NCBI GenBank assembly: GCA_902777835.1
Contig: CACYVC010000006.1
Span: 48,125-112,124 of the forward strand
Direction: 5' to 3'
Source: an uncultured Bacteroidales bacterium
GTDB taxonomy: Bacteria > Bacteroidota > Bacteroidia > Bacteroidales > Muribaculaceae
Length of the DNA: 64,000 nt
Positions 1 to 9,417 of the stretch are shown one piece after another. The position numbers and the translations under genes were made by a program. Positions within the stretch are counted from its first letter, which is position 1. The number at the start of each line of letters is the position of its first letter. A model generated the notes under the pieces. It saw only the letters and a list, made by a program, of their open reading frames with translations, searched no databases and was not told the DNA's origin.

Positions 1-827
1 ATTCTAAGGACACTGATTCTCCATTTTATAATAATACAAGAATTAAAACTTTTATTTTTGGAGATGCTGTTGAACACATTCCATCTCGTCTGTGCCCCAA
101 TATGTCAAGCCTGGAGTCGTTGACAATTCCCAGCTCTGTAACCTCCATTGGACAAGACGCCTTTATAGGTTGTATTGGTTTGACATCAGTAACTTGGAAT
201 GCTAAAACTTGTGTATTACCCTACTCGAATTCAAAGACTCCATTTTACAATATGACAGGACTCAAGACTTTCGTCATAGGAGAAGACGTTGAAATAATTC
301 CAAGGGCACTTTGTTATGGTTGTTCTGGCTTGACATCAGTAACCATATCTAATTCAGTGACAGAGATTGGCATACATTCCTTCAATGGTTGTAGTGGATT
401 AACATCGGTGACTATTCCCAACTCTGTGACAGTGATTGGTGGCAGCGCCTTCGATGGTTGCAGCGGTTTGACTTCAATATATACCAAAATTGAAAACCCA
501 CAAAATGTGTCTTATACAAATGCAAGTTCTATCTTCAATAATGTTAACAAGACAACATGTATGCTCTATGTCCCTAAAGGCACTAAAGAAGTGTATAAAA
601 TTACCAATCCTTGGAAAGAGTTTATCAATATTATCGAAGTTGACTATGAAGCAATGAATTGCGATGTGAACTGTGATGGAGCTGTCACTAGCTCTGATGT
701 CACTGCGCTTTACAACTATCTTCTCAACGATGATGAGACTTTTATTGCTACGGGCGATGTGGATGGAGATGGCAATATAACAGCCGCTGATATCACTGCA
801 ATATATAACATCTTGCTTGGAAATTAA
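1..827 (+). CDS. BspA-like LRR protein with C-terminal dockerin, 5' truncated
   Basis: The reading frame is open from base 3 of the window, so the start lies upstream; the first internal ATG is at 102. The visible part has LRR_5 (BspA/Treponema pallidum type) repeats with the recurring pattern GCSGLTSVTI and NSVTxIG. The last 55 residues form a dockerin type I-like pair of calcium-binding loops, DVNCDGAVTSSDV and DVDGDGNITAADI, each followed by a YNxLL helix. LRR_5 proteins of this kind are normally secreted or surface exposed; signal peptide and anchor cannot be seen here. The next gene, also with a dockerin, starts 29 bases downstream on the same strand, so the two may be cotranscribed. Binding partner unknown; no cohesin is visible in the window. 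Confidence 0.85.
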   Translation, partial: SKDTDSPFYNNTRIKTFIFGDAVEHIPSRLCPNMSSLESLTIPSSVTSIGQDAFIGCIGLTSVTWNAKTCVLPYSNSKTPFYNMTGLKTFVIGEDVEIIPRALCYGCSGLTSVTISNSVTEIGIHSFNGCSGLTSVTIPNSVTVIGGSAFDGCSGLTSIYTKIENPQNVSYTNASSIFNNVNKTTCMLYVPKGTKEVYKITNPWKEFINIIEVDYEAMNCDVNCDGAVTSSDVTALYNYLLNDDETFIATGDVDGDGNITAADITAIYNILLGN

Positions 828-856
828 TCAATACAAACAATAAAATATTAAACATT

Positions 857-3157
857 ATGAAACGAATAACATTTTTTTGCTTGCTATTGCTTTCAGCGTC
901 TTTAATGGCAGAAGCCAGAACAACAACAATAAATAAAACAATGAATCTTGGTAGTACGATCCAAGTTAAGCCATACCAGGATAGCCAAGCTTACCTTTTT
1001 GGTCAAATTCATACAGAGCAAACTTCAGTCTCTGACAATAGCATTATTAGTGTAACCTCCTATCAAGAATCAACTAATCCCCTTCATTTCAGTTATTATA
1101 TAACTGCTGTTAATCCGGGATATGCTACATTTACAGTTACTCAGCATGTGTATGGGTTATCTGAGGAATATATTGTTATTTATGTAATACATGTTATAGA
1201 CCCCAATAATATTCCTGTTACAAGCATAAGTTTAAATCAGTCGGATTGTAATTTGTGTGTGGGAGGAACACAACAATTGTCTGCAACAATTAAGCCAACT
1301 AACGCAACAAACAAAACGGTAAGCTGGCAGACAAACAATTTTAATGTTGCAACAGTGAACTCTAATGGACTGGTCACTGGAGTTGCTCCCGGTCAAACGC
1401 TAATAACAGCAACTACTCAAGACGGTACCAATCTCACCGCTTCTTGTGTCTTTAACGTGAAAGTTGCTCCGACCGACATTCAACTCAACCATGAGTCTTA
1501 TCAGTTTAGACAATTATCATCTGAAAAGCTACAACTAGAAGCTACAATACTTCCAGCTGAGGCACATCAAGAAGTGCAATGGACATCAAGCAATGAGAAT
1601 GTTGCATCTGTGGATGCTTCAGGTCTTGTAACACCTAAATATAAGGGTGAAGCAATAATTACAGCAACAACTACTGATGGAAGTAACCTGTCCGCAACTT
1701 GCACTATTACAGTTTTACCAGCTTTGGCAACAGCGATTGAATTGAACAAAACCAGTGCCAGTTTGAAAGTTGGACAAACCCTTCAGCTATCTGCTTTAGT
1801 AAGTCCATATACAGTCTATCCTAATAATCATGTAACTTATTACGCTTCTCAGGAAGTGGAATGGACATCGAGCAACGTGTCAGTTGCTACAGTAGATGAA
1901 AATGGCCTTGTCACTGCCATGAGTCTTGGCGATGCCACTATTACTGCGACTACAAAAGATGGCACCAACTTGAGTGCTTCGTGTGCAGTTACTGTTGTTC
2001 CCGAATTTGCGTCAGGCATTAGTCTTAACCAATCATCTGTTAATTTGCACTTTGGCGAGTCCTCACAACTTGTGGCAACAATAACGCCTAATAACGCACC
2101 GCAAGATGTTGTTTGGACATCAAGTGACCCAAGTGTGGTGAGTGTTGACGAGGATGGATTTCTGTATGCCAATAGTCTAGGCCAAGCAACTATTACAGCT
2201 ACATCTATTGCCACGACCACTAATGGCACCAATCTCACTGCCACTTGCAATGTGAATGTAGTTAAGCGTTACTTCTGTGACAACGATGTTAACCAAGATG
2301 GAGTAGTAACCGCGGCCGACATTACCGCACTTTATAATTTTTTGCTTAATAACGACATGACATACATCACCACCATAGATGTTAATGATGATGGCTTAGC
2401 AACCGCCGCCGATATAACCTCAGTTTATAATGAACTATTGAATGACACAGGTGGGAACAATGATGATGATGCCATGACATTTAATGTGAATGGCGTGATA
2501 TTCAAAATGATAAAGGTTGAAGGCGGCACATTCACAATGGGCGCCACACCAGAGCAGGGCAATGAGGCCAGACAAGACGAAAAGCCTGCTCATAATGTGA
2601 CACTATCTACCTTCTATATCTGTCAGACAGAAGTCACTCAAGAGTTGTGGCAAGCCGTGATGGGCAGCAACCCAAGCCCTTATAATGGCACAAAACTGCC
2701 TGTGTCAAATATTTCCTGGGACAACTGTCAAGAGTTTATTTCTAACCTGAACCAGATAACTGGCAAGACATTCCGCTTACCTACCGAAGCTGAGTGGGAA
2801 TATGCAGCTCGAGGAGGTAACAAGAGTCAAGGTTATAAATACGCTGGTAGCAACAACGTTGATGAAGTTGCTTGGTACTCTAGCAATACCACTCATACAG
2901 TCGCCACAAAAATGCCCAATGAACTGGGTCTTTATGATATGAGTGGCAACGTGTGGGAGTGGTGCCAAGATTGGTATAATGCATTTTACTATATAATGTC
3001 CCCATCTACCAATCCAACAGGTCCATCGTCAGGGACCAAGCATGTGGGACGCGGTGGCGGAGTTGGCTTCACTGCAACTGGTTGCCGAGTAGCTTATCGT
3101 GACTCCAATGGTCCTGATGCCGATGATGGTATGCGCCTTGTTATGAATGCCGAATGA
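857..3157 (+). CDS. secreted BIG2-repeat, dockerin and FGE-like domain protein
   Basis: 766 residues. A signal peptide occupies about residues 1-20. Four BIG2 (bacterial Ig-like 2) repeats follow between about residues 115 and 470, each with a WTSSNxxVATVDxxGLVT-like core and an ITATTxDGTNLSA strand. A dockerin-like pair (DVNQDGVVTAADI, DVNDDGLATAADI) lies near residues 475-530, internal rather than C-terminal. The last 220 residues match the formylglycine-generating-enzyme/sulfatase-modifying (SUMF) fold: GGTFTMG, RLPTEAEWEYAARGG, GLYDMSGNVWEWCQDW. The cysteine pair of true formylglycine enzymes is not evident, so this domain is more likely structural or ligand binding. Probably cotranscribed with the upstream LRR gene and ended by the hairpin at 3180-3215. 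Confidence 0.85.
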   Translation: MKRITFFCLLLLSASLMAEARTTTINKTMNLGSTIQVKPYQDSQAYLFGQIHTEQTSVSDNSIISVTSYQESTNPLHFSYYITAVNPGYATFTVTQHVYGLSEEYIVIYVIHVIDPNNIPVTSISLNQSDCNLCVGGTQQLSATIKPTNATNKTVSWQTNNFNVATVNSNGLVTGVAPGQTLITATTQDGTNLTASCVFNVKVAPTDIQLNHESYQFRQLSSEKLQLEATILPAEAHQEVQWTSSNENVASVDASGLVTPKYKGEAIITATTTDGSNLSATCTITVLPALATAIELNKTSASLKVGQTLQLSALVSPYTVYPNNHVTYYASQEVEWTSSNVSVATVDENGLVTAMSLGDATITATTKDGTNLSASCAVTVVPEFASGISLNQSSVNLHFGESSQLVATITPNNAPQDVVWTSSDPSVVSVDEDGFLYANSLGQATITATSIATTTNGTNLTATCNVNVVKRYFCDNDVNQDGVVTAADITALYNFLLNNDMTYITTIDVNDDGLATAADITSVYNELLNDTGGNNDDDAMTFNVNGVIFKMIKVEGGTFTMGATPEQGNEARQDEKPAHNVTLSTFYICQTEVTQELWQAVMGSNPSPYNGTKLPVSNISWDNCQEFISNLNQITGKTFRLPTEAEWEYAARGGNKSQGYKYAGSNNVDEVAWYSSNTTHTVATKMPNELGLYDMSGNVWEWCQDWYNAFYYIMSPSTNPTGPSSGTKHVGRGGGVGFTATGCRVAYRDSNGPDADDGMRLVMNAE

Positions 3158-3179
3158 CATCATGCATTAGCAGAAATAC

Positions 3180-3215
3180 AAAGCGTCGTGGCATTTTTAA
3201 CCGCCACGACGCTTT
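3180..3215. terminator. bidirectional hairpin terminator
   Basis: Perfect 13-bp inverted repeat (3180-3192 with 3203-3215, arm AAAGCGTCGTGGC) around a 10-base loop, followed on the plus strand by a T-rich stretch. It lies between the convergent BIG2-FGE gene and the SanA-like gene. Confidence 0.8.
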
Positions 3216-3291
3216 ATCGTTTTATTAAACAAAGACAATTAGCTTAAATTAGTTTAATTCGTGTGCTTCAAACCATTCACGAGGAAGAGAA

Positions 3292-3981
3292 CTATTTCTC
3301 TTCTGAGATTGGTCCCTTGTTGGTGAGAATGTCATAGAAAACCTTATCTCTCGCAAACCATTCTCTTACAAATGTTACAATTGCGGTGGTTGATTCTGAA
3401 TCTGCCGCATTGTAGCCTGTGATGTTGTGTGTTTCAAGGCCAAGATGTTCGGCGAGGTAAATGGCTCGCTCATTATGGAACTTTTGTGAGATGACCACAA
3501 AGGAGTGCACGTTATATACCTTTACTGCCCGCCACACGGCATCAAGGGTGCGATAACCCTTGCCATCAAGCACAATATTGGCGACATCCACACCACGAGC
3601 CACAAGCGAGTCTTTCATGCTTTCAACTTCATTGACACCATCAAGACTATTCTCATCACCGCTAATAAGAATCTTTTTTATCTTTCCCGCTTTGTAGAGT
3701 TGCTCGGCAGCATCAACGCGGTAAATAAAGAATTGATTTTGCCTCCTTCCAATATTGGTCTGAGGTGTGGTTCCAAGTAACAAGCCATATTCAACAGGAG
3801 CCACACTGTCGATATCGGTGAACAACTTACCTTCTGCGTTATTCACAATTATCAGATTGCATGCCAGCGTCAATAATAGGCACAAATTAAGCATTGTTAG
3901 CGTTAACCATGAGATTCTTGTCATTTTTAGCATCATAATAAACAGTTTAATAAGGGTGTAGCAAGAGAGTTTCTTTGTCAT
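3292..3981 (-). CDS. SanA/YdcF-like DUF218 membrane protein
   Basis: 229 residues from the most upstream ATG; ATGs at 3936 and 3924 would give shorter products starting nearer the single N-terminal membrane segment (WLTLTMLNLCLLLTLACNLI). The rest is a DUF218 domain: YGLLLGTTP, KIKKILISGDE, GYRTLDAVWRA and VVISQKFHNERAIYLAEHLG match SanA-type envelope proteins, which in enterobacteria affect the permeability barrier to vancomycin at high temperature. Biochemical activity is not established for the family. A TAnnTTTG box on the minus strand at 3995-4002 places the transcription start only a few bases before the first ATG, so a later start is possible. Confidence 0.8.
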   Translation of the reverse strand: MTKKLSCYTLIKLFIMMLKMTRISWLTLTMLNLCLLLTLACNLIIVNNAEGKLFTDIDSVAPVEYGLLLGTTPQTNIGRRQNQFFIYRVDAAEQLYKAGKIKKILISGDENSLDGVNEVESMKDSLVARGVDVANIVLDGKGYRTLDAVWRAVKVYNVHSFVVISQKFHNERAIYLAEHLGLETHNITGYNAADSESTTAIVTFVREWFARDKVFYDILTNKGPISEEK

Positions 3982-3994
3982 TATGAATTTGTGG

Positions 3995-4002
3995 CAAAGT
4001 TA
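3995..4002 (-). promoter_or_regulatory. -7 box (TAACTTTG) of SanA-like gene
   Basis: Minus-strand TAACTTTG matches the Bacteroidetes TAnnTTTG -7 element. No clear -33 TTTG at the expected distance. Confidence 0.5.
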
Positions 4003-4113
4003 GATAGTTTTTTGTTTTGTTTGTCATTGTTTGGTGTCTTTATTTGATTAATTTCCACAACGACGCTTGATTTTTTGTGCTCTTTTTTGTCGTTTTTGGT
4101 TTTTTAAGTGTCT

Positions 4114-4148
4114 TTTGTGCTATTATATTAAGTAATTTAGTAATTTTG
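4114..4148 (+). promoter_or_regulatory. promoter of penicillin-binding protein 1A
   Basis: TTTG at 4114-4117 and TAATTTTG at 4141-4148, separated by 23 bp, 38 bp before the start codon. This fits the Bacteroidetes -33/-7 pattern. Confidence 0.65.
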
Positions 4149-4186
4149 CAGTTTGTATTATATTTAAATATATAATATAACTTGAT

Positions 4187-6739
4187 ATGGGCAATATTTT
4201 GAGTAAAATAGCAGAGGTACTGCGTTGGTTGGTTGAACGCTACAAGCGCTTTAATGCTTGGTACGTGCGCCTCTACTCTGGCAAGCCGTGGTATGTGAAG
4301 AGCCTGATGGCCCTTTGCACACTTTTTGTCACACTTGTGCTCACTATTGTTGCCATCAACATCAACTTCTTGTGGCTCTTTGGTAAGTCACCGTCACTGA
4401 GCGAGATCATGTCGCCACGCCCATATAATGCGTCTTACATCTACAGTGCCGACGGTAAGCTCATTGGCAAGTACTACAAAGAGAACCGCACGCCAGTGAA
4501 ATATGAGGAGGTTGACTCTATGTTCTACACCCTGCTCATAGACACCGAGGACGAGCGTTTCTTCGAGCACCATGGCATCGACTTCAAGGGTATGGGCGGA
4601 GCGTTGAAAGACTTTGTGGTTCACCGCCGGGCGCGTGGTGCCTCTACAATCACACAGCAGCTGGTGAAGAACATGTTTAAGATGCGCACCAGCGAATACA
4701 CTGGCGGCCTGCTATGCCGCATCCCTGGTGTGAGAATGCTCATCACCAAGGCCAAAGAGTGGATTCTCGCCAGCGAGATTGAAATGTTCTACGACAAGAA
4801 GAGCATCCTTGAGATGTATGCCAACACCGTTGACTACGGCAATCAGGCTTACGGCATCAAGACGGCAGCAAAGGTTTATTTCAACACTACCCCCGACAAA
4901 CTCACCACCGAGCAGTGTGCAACGCTAGTGGGCGTGCTCAAAGGCACTTCCTACTACAACCCTCTAAACAACCCAGCCCGATGCCTGGAGCGCCGCAATG
5001 TTGTGCTCAACAATGCCTTGACCCACCACCACTTGACGCAAAAAGAATATGACAAGCTTTCCAAGCGCAATCTGAACCTGAAATACACTCCCGAGACCGA
5101 CCACAACGTGGAGTGCCCCTATTTCAGGCAAGCGGTGGTTGAGGAGATGAAACAGTGGTGCGAGCAGAACGACATAGACTTCTACCGCGACGGACTCGAA
5201 ATACACACCTCAATCGACACACGCATTCAGGCATGCGCCGAGAAAGCCGTGCTCGAGCAGATGAAAGTGGTGCAGCATAACTTCGACCGCGAGTGGGGCA
5301 ACAACCCGTGCTGGGTTGACGAAAATGGACGTGTCGATACCAGTTTCGTGCAAAAACGAATCGAGTCATCTACAATCTACAAGCAACTCATGGCGAAGTA
5401 TAACGAGAACTACGACTCGGTGAACTACTACATGAACCTCAAGCACCGAGTAAAGCTATTTGACTACAATGGCGGCCACTATGCCGAGATGAGCTCAATC
5501 GACTCGATAGAGTACATGCTCCACAAGATGCACTGCGGCCTCATCGCCATAGACCCACACAGCGGCGAAGTAAAGGCATGGGTAGGAGATGTTGATTACA
5601 AGACATGGCAATATGACAACGTGCGTGCCCAGCATCAGCCTGGCAGCACATTCAAACTCTTTGTATATAGTGCCGCCATGAGAGCGGGCATAAAACCCTG
5701 CGACATGTATGTTGACGCGCCGCTCGTAAATCCTCTTGTAGATATTGACCCAGTCACGGGCATCACCAAGCTGTGGACACCCAAGAACGCCAGCGGGCGC
5801 TTCTCTAACGCAAACATGACAGTGCGGTCGGCATTCGCACGAAGCAACAACATCATTGCAGTGAAGGTAGGAAGCAATGTGGGCGTCAATAACGTTGCTA
5901 ACATAGCCTTTGAGATGGGCATCAGGTCAACATTGGCCCGCACACCGTCGATGTTCCTCGGTTCCAGCGATGTTAACCTCATGGAACTGGTGAGCGCCTA
6001 CGGCACCGTCATCAACGACGGGCAACCCAAAAAGCCCGTGCTGGTGACAAAGATTTACCGCGTCAATAAAAACGGTGAGAAAGAAGAAATCTACAACAGC
6101 AAAGCCTACGATGACCCCGACCGAGCGCTGTCGCACAGCCAGGCCTATTGCATGCGCAAAATGCTCGAGGCAGTGTGCCGCGACGCTGGCGGCACGGGCG
6201 TAGCAATCAACAACTATGTGAGCAACGTGGGCATTGGCGGCAAGACAGGTACCACCGACAACTTTACCGACGCATGGTTTGTGGCGACAACCCCCAACCT
6301 AGTGTGCGGCGCTTGGGTGGGAGGCAGCTACCGCCAGATTCACTTCAAGACAGCACAAGGGCAGGGAGGTCGAGCGGCATTGCCCATTGTGGGAGCCTTC
6401 TTGCGCAGAGTGCTGGCAAGGCGCGACATGGGCTCCCTGCGCAAGCAATTTGCTGCCGACCACGACCTTGACCGCCGCTATTTCGCTTGCGAAGGCAGCA
6501 TCAACACCGACAACACTCTTGACAACGACTCTACCTCACCGCTAGGTTATGATACCATAGTGCCACAGAACTCAGCCGACGGCAGCTACGACAGCACTCG
6601 CTACATCCGCGACAAGGTAAATGAAGACATATATGGTCCCGGTGGCGCGCCGCCACGCAATAATAGTTCAGACGAAAATAATCGGCCAGTTGACCCAGCG
6701 ATAGAAGAGCGTGTTAAGAACGCTTTCGGGAAACCGTGA
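4187..6739 (+). CDS. mrcA: penicillin-binding protein 1A, bifunctional peptidoglycan synthase
   Basis: 850 residues, typical length for class A PBPs. One N-terminal membrane anchor at about 38-62. The GT51 glycosyltransferase domain contains EDERFFEHHGIDFKG (about 118-132) and RGASTITQQLVKNMF (about 149-163). The transpeptidase domain has all three signature motifs: the active-site serine in PGSTFK (about 484), SNN (about 552) and KTGTT (about 685). It polymerises and crosslinks glycan strands in the periplasm. The C-terminal tail beyond about residue 770 is low complexity and hydrophilic. It has its own promoter and is followed by a heptad repeat array before nadB. Confidence 0.95.
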   Translation: MGNILSKIAEVLRWLVERYKRFNAWYVRLYSGKPWYVKSLMALCTLFVTLVLTIVAININFLWLFGKSPSLSEIMSPRPYNASYIYSADGKLIGKYYKENRTPVKYEEVDSMFYTLLIDTEDERFFEHHGIDFKGMGGALKDFVVHRRARGASTITQQLVKNMFKMRTSEYTGGLLCRIPGVRMLITKAKEWILASEIEMFYDKKSILEMYANTVDYGNQAYGIKTAAKVYFNTTPDKLTTEQCATLVGVLKGTSYYNPLNNPARCLERRNVVLNNALTHHHLTQKEYDKLSKRNLNLKYTPETDHNVECPYFRQAVVEEMKQWCEQNDIDFYRDGLEIHTSIDTRIQACAEKAVLEQMKVVQHNFDREWGNNPCWVDENGRVDTSFVQKRIESSTIYKQLMAKYNENYDSVNYYMNLKHRVKLFDYNGGHYAEMSSIDSIEYMLHKMHCGLIAIDPHSGEVKAWVGDVDYKTWQYDNVRAQHQPGSTFKLFVYSAAMRAGIKPCDMYVDAPLVNPLVDIDPVTGITKLWTPKNASGRFSNANMTVRSAFARSNNIIAVKVGSNVGVNNVANIAFEMGIRSTLARTPSMFLGSSDVNLMELVSAYGTVINDGQPKKPVLVTKIYRVNKNGEKEEIYNSKAYDDPDRALSHSQAYCMRKMLEAVCRDAGGTGVAINNYVSNVGIGGKTGTTDNFTDAWFVATTPNLVCGAWVGGSYRQIHFKTAQGQGGRAALPIVGAFLRRVLARRDMGSLRKQFAADHDLDRRYFACEGSINTDNTLDNDSTSPLGYDTIVPQNSADGSYDSTRYIRDKVNEDIYGPGGAPPRNNSSDENNRPVDPAIEERVKNAFGKP

Positions 6740-6755
6740 ATCATATATCGTTGAA

Positions 6756-6790
6756 AACTCTGAACACAAAACTGAAAACTCAAAAACTCA
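6756..6790 (+). repeat. heptad array, AACTNNN type
   Basis: About five degenerate 7-bp units (starts 6756, 6763, 6770, 6777, then one base slipped) fill most of the gap between the PBP1A stop and the nadB start. Confidence 0.7.
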
Positions 6791-6797
6791 ATATATT

Positions 6798-8390
6798 ATG
6801 GTTTACAAATATGACTATCTCATTATAGGTTCGGGCGTGGCAGGAATGAGCTTTGCCCTCAAAGTAGCTGGCACCGGCAAGGTGGCACTCGTGTGCAAAA
6901 GCACCCTTGACGAGGCCAATACCGACCTTGCCCAAGGCGGTGTGGCTAGCGTTACTAATCTCGAAGTAGATAACTTCGAGAAGCACATCCACGACACCAT
7001 GGTGGCTGGTGACTGGCTCAGCGACCCCAAGGCAGTGGAGCAGGTGGTGACACAAGCCCCTGCCCAGATTAAAGCCCTGATAAATTGGGGCGTAGATTTC
7101 GACAAGAACGAGAAGGGCGATTTCGACCTGCACCGTGAGGGAGGCCATAGCGAGTTTCGCATCCTACATCATGCCGACAATACAGGCCATGAGATTCAGG
7201 AATCTCTCATCGAGGCGGTGAAAGCCCACGATAACATCGATATTTTCGACAACCACTTCGCCATAGAGATTCTCACCCAGCACCATCTAGGAAAAATAGT
7301 AACCCGCCGCACACCCGACATACAGTGCTACGGGGCCTATGTACTCAATCAAGAGACAGGCAAGGTAGATACCTTCCTCTCACGCCTCACACTCATGGCG
7401 ACAGGTGGCTGCGGTGCTGTGTATCACACTACTACCAATCCCCTTATCGCCACTGGTGACGGCATCGCCATGGTCTATCGCGCTAAAGGCACGGTACAAG
7501 ATATGGAATTCATCCAGTTCCATCCCACCGCCCTCTACCACCCCGGTGACCGCCCAGCTTTCCTCATTACCGAGGCGATGCGCGGCTACGGAGGCGTGCT
7601 GAGAAACCTTGCCGGCGAGGAATTCATGCAGAAGTATGACCCACGTCTATCGCTCGCTCCTCGTGACGTAGTGGCACGAGCCATAGACAGCGAGATGAAG
7701 CTGCGCGGTGAGGATCATGTGTTCCTCGATGTGACACACAAAGATCCAGAGGAGACCAAGCACCACTTCCCCAACATCTACAAGCACTGCCTTGAGATAG
7801 GCATCGACATCACCAAGGACTACATCCCCGTGGTGCCCGCTGCCCACTACCTGTGCGGTGGCATAAAGGTGGATCTTAACGCCTGCTCATCGATAGAACG
7901 CCTCTATGCCGTGGGCGAGTGCTCATGCACAGGTCTTCACGGTGGCAACCGCTTGGCAAGCAACTCGTTAATTGAGGCTGTGGTATATGCCGAGGCTGCC
8001 GCTAAGCATGCCATAGCCTGTCACAATCACTACGATTATCGCACCGACATCCCTGCTTGGGACGACAAGGGCACCCAGCATCCCGAGGAGATGGTGCTCA
8101 TCAGCCAAAGTGAGAAAGAGGTGGGCGAGATTATGAGCGCCTATGTGGGCATCGTGCGCAGCAATCTGCGCCTCGACCGCGCATGGAACCGACTCGACAT
8201 CCTCTATCAAGAGACCGAAAAACTCTTTAAAGAGAGCACCGTGAGTCGCCGCATCTGCGAGCTGCGCAACATCATCAACGTGGGTTACCTCATCATGCGC
8301 CAAGCCAAGGAGCGTAAAGAGTCGCGTGGATTACACTACACCGTTGACTATCCACCAAAACCCAAGGACGCAGAGGACCTAAAGTTGTAA
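6798..8390 (+). CDS. nadB: L-aspartate oxidase
   Basis: 530 residues from the ATG at 6798; an upstream in-frame ATG at 6711 lies inside the PBP1A gene and is rejected because the flavin fold starts at once after 6798 (YDYLIIGSGVAGMSFAL). Conserved family segments: NTDLAQGGVAS, LHREGGHSEFRILHHAD, ATGGCGAVYHTTTNP, and HGGNRLASNSLIEAVVYAE. NadB oxidises aspartate to iminoaspartate with FAD in the first step of de novo NAD synthesis; quinolinate synthase NadA is not in this window. The gap before it is occupied by a heptad array and shows no clear promoter, so it may be read from the PBP1A promoter. Confidence 0.95.
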   Translation: MVYKYDYLIIGSGVAGMSFALKVAGTGKVALVCKSTLDEANTDLAQGGVASVTNLEVDNFEKHIHDTMVAGDWLSDPKAVEQVVTQAPAQIKALINWGVDFDKNEKGDFDLHREGGHSEFRILHHADNTGHEIQESLIEAVKAHDNIDIFDNHFAIEILTQHHLGKIVTRRTPDIQCYGAYVLNQETGKVDTFLSRLTLMATGGCGAVYHTTTNPLIATGDGIAMVYRAKGTVQDMEFIQFHPTALYHPGDRPAFLITEAMRGYGGVLRNLAGEEFMQKYDPRLSLAPRDVVARAIDSEMKLRGEDHVFLDVTHKDPEETKHHFPNIYKHCLEIGIDITKDYIPVVPAAHYLCGGIKVDLNACSSIERLYAVGECSCTGLHGGNRLASNSLIEAVVYAEAAAKHAIACHNHYDYRTDIPAWDDKGTQHPEEMVLISQSEKEVGEIMSAYVGIVRSNLRLDRAWNRLDILYQETEKLFKESTVSRRICELRNIINVGYLIMRQAKERKESRGLHYTVDYPPKPKDAEDLKL

Positions 8391-8415
8391 TGCACAATTT
8401 ATAATGCATAATCAT
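8389..8415 (+). repeat. nonamer array linking nadB to M28 gene
   Basis: Three 9-bp units (starts 8389, 8398, 8407; ATGCATAA-like content) span the whole gap from the nadB stop into the next ATG at 8414. Confidence 0.55.
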
Positions 8416-9376
8416 GATATTTAAACATCTATTATTAATAACAATAGCTACATTGACATTATTAGGCTGCAAGTCGCAAAAGGCAAGCGAAAGCACTTCT
8501 ATTGTTAATGATACCATCACTCAAGTGGTGAATTTCGATGGCAAGAATGCCTACAATCTGGTGAAGTTACAATGCGACTTTGGACCGCGTGTACCTGGCA
8601 CACCAGCTCACAGCAAATGCGCTGAGTGGTTGGAACAATCGCTAAAGCAGAACTGCGACTCGGTGGTTGTGCAGCAGGGACAAGTCACCACTTTCGACGG
8701 CAAAACGCTCAACATAAAAAATATTGTGGGCAGTGTTAACCCTAGCAACAATGACCGCATCTTGCTGCTGGCACACTGGGACTGCCGCCCCTGGGCCGAC
8801 AATGACCCCGACCCCGCTAACCACCAGAAACCAGTGATGGGCGCCAACGATGCCGCCAGTGGCGTGGCAGTGCTGCTTGAACTGGCACGCTTGATGAAGG
8901 AGAAGAAGCCCAACATAGGCGTGGATATTCTCCTCGTCGATGCCGAGGACTGGGGCACCAATGATGTGGAAGAGTCATGGGCACTAGGCACACAATACTG
9001 GGCAAGTAATCCTCATGTGCAAGGATACACTGCACGTTTTGGCATCCTGCTCGATATGGTGGGCACAAAAGGCGCCAAATTCTACAAAGAATATGAGTCA
9101 ATGCAATTTGCCCCTGCTGTAGTCACCGAAGTGTGGGATGTAGCGCAGAAGAGCGGCTACGGAGCCTACTTCGACAACAACTTTGGCGGCGGAGTCACCG
9201 ACGACCACATTGTGGTAAACGGCATGGGAATTAAATGCATCGACATCATCGACACCCGTCAAGACGGCGGCTTCTTTGACGGCTGGCACACAATCAACGA
9301 CACCATGGACTGGATAGACCAAAACACCCTGAAAGCCGTGGGCCAAGTGGTGGCTAATGTTATTTATAGTTATTAG
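8414..9376 (+). CDS. M28 metallopeptidase-fold lipoprotein, glutaminyl cyclase-like
   Basis: 320 residues. Lipoprotein signal peptide with lipobox LLGC around residue 19. The M28 zinc-site pattern is present: HWDCRPWADNDP (about 119-130), GANDAASGVAVLLELAR with the bridging Asp (about 143-159), DAEDWG (about 174) and VTDDHIVVNG with a metal-binding His (about 260). The HWDxRPxAD segment is characteristic of glutaminyl-peptide cyclotransferases, which form N-terminal pyroglutamate on exported proteins in Bacteroidetes. Its location would be periplasm or outer membrane. Start codon overlaps the end of a nonamer repeat array. Confidence 0.85.
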   Translation: MIFKHLLLITIATLTLLGCKSQKASESTSIVNDTITQVVNFDGKNAYNLVKLQCDFGPRVPGTPAHSKCAEWLEQSLKQNCDSVVVQQGQVTTFDGKTLNIKNIVGSVNPSNNDRILLLAHWDCRPWADNDPDPANHQKPVMGANDAASGVAVLLELARLMKEKKPNIGVDILLVDAEDWGTNDVEESWALGTQYWASNPHVQGYTARFGILLDMVGTKGAKFYKEYESMQFAPAVVTEVWDVAQKSGYGAYFDNNFGGGVTDDHIVVNGMGIKCIDIIDTRQDGGFFDGWHTINDTMDWIDQNTLKAVGQVVANVIYSY

Positions 9377-9401
9377 TTTATAGTTATTACATACGTTAAG
9401 A
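9367..9401 (+). repeat. heptad array, TAGTTAT type
   Basis: Five 7-bp units (starts 9367, 9374, 9381, 9388, 9395), related in reverse complement to the AACTNNN arrays. The first units include the stop codon of the M28 gene. Confidence 0.7.
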
Positions 9402-9417
9402 GTTTTCCTAAATCACA

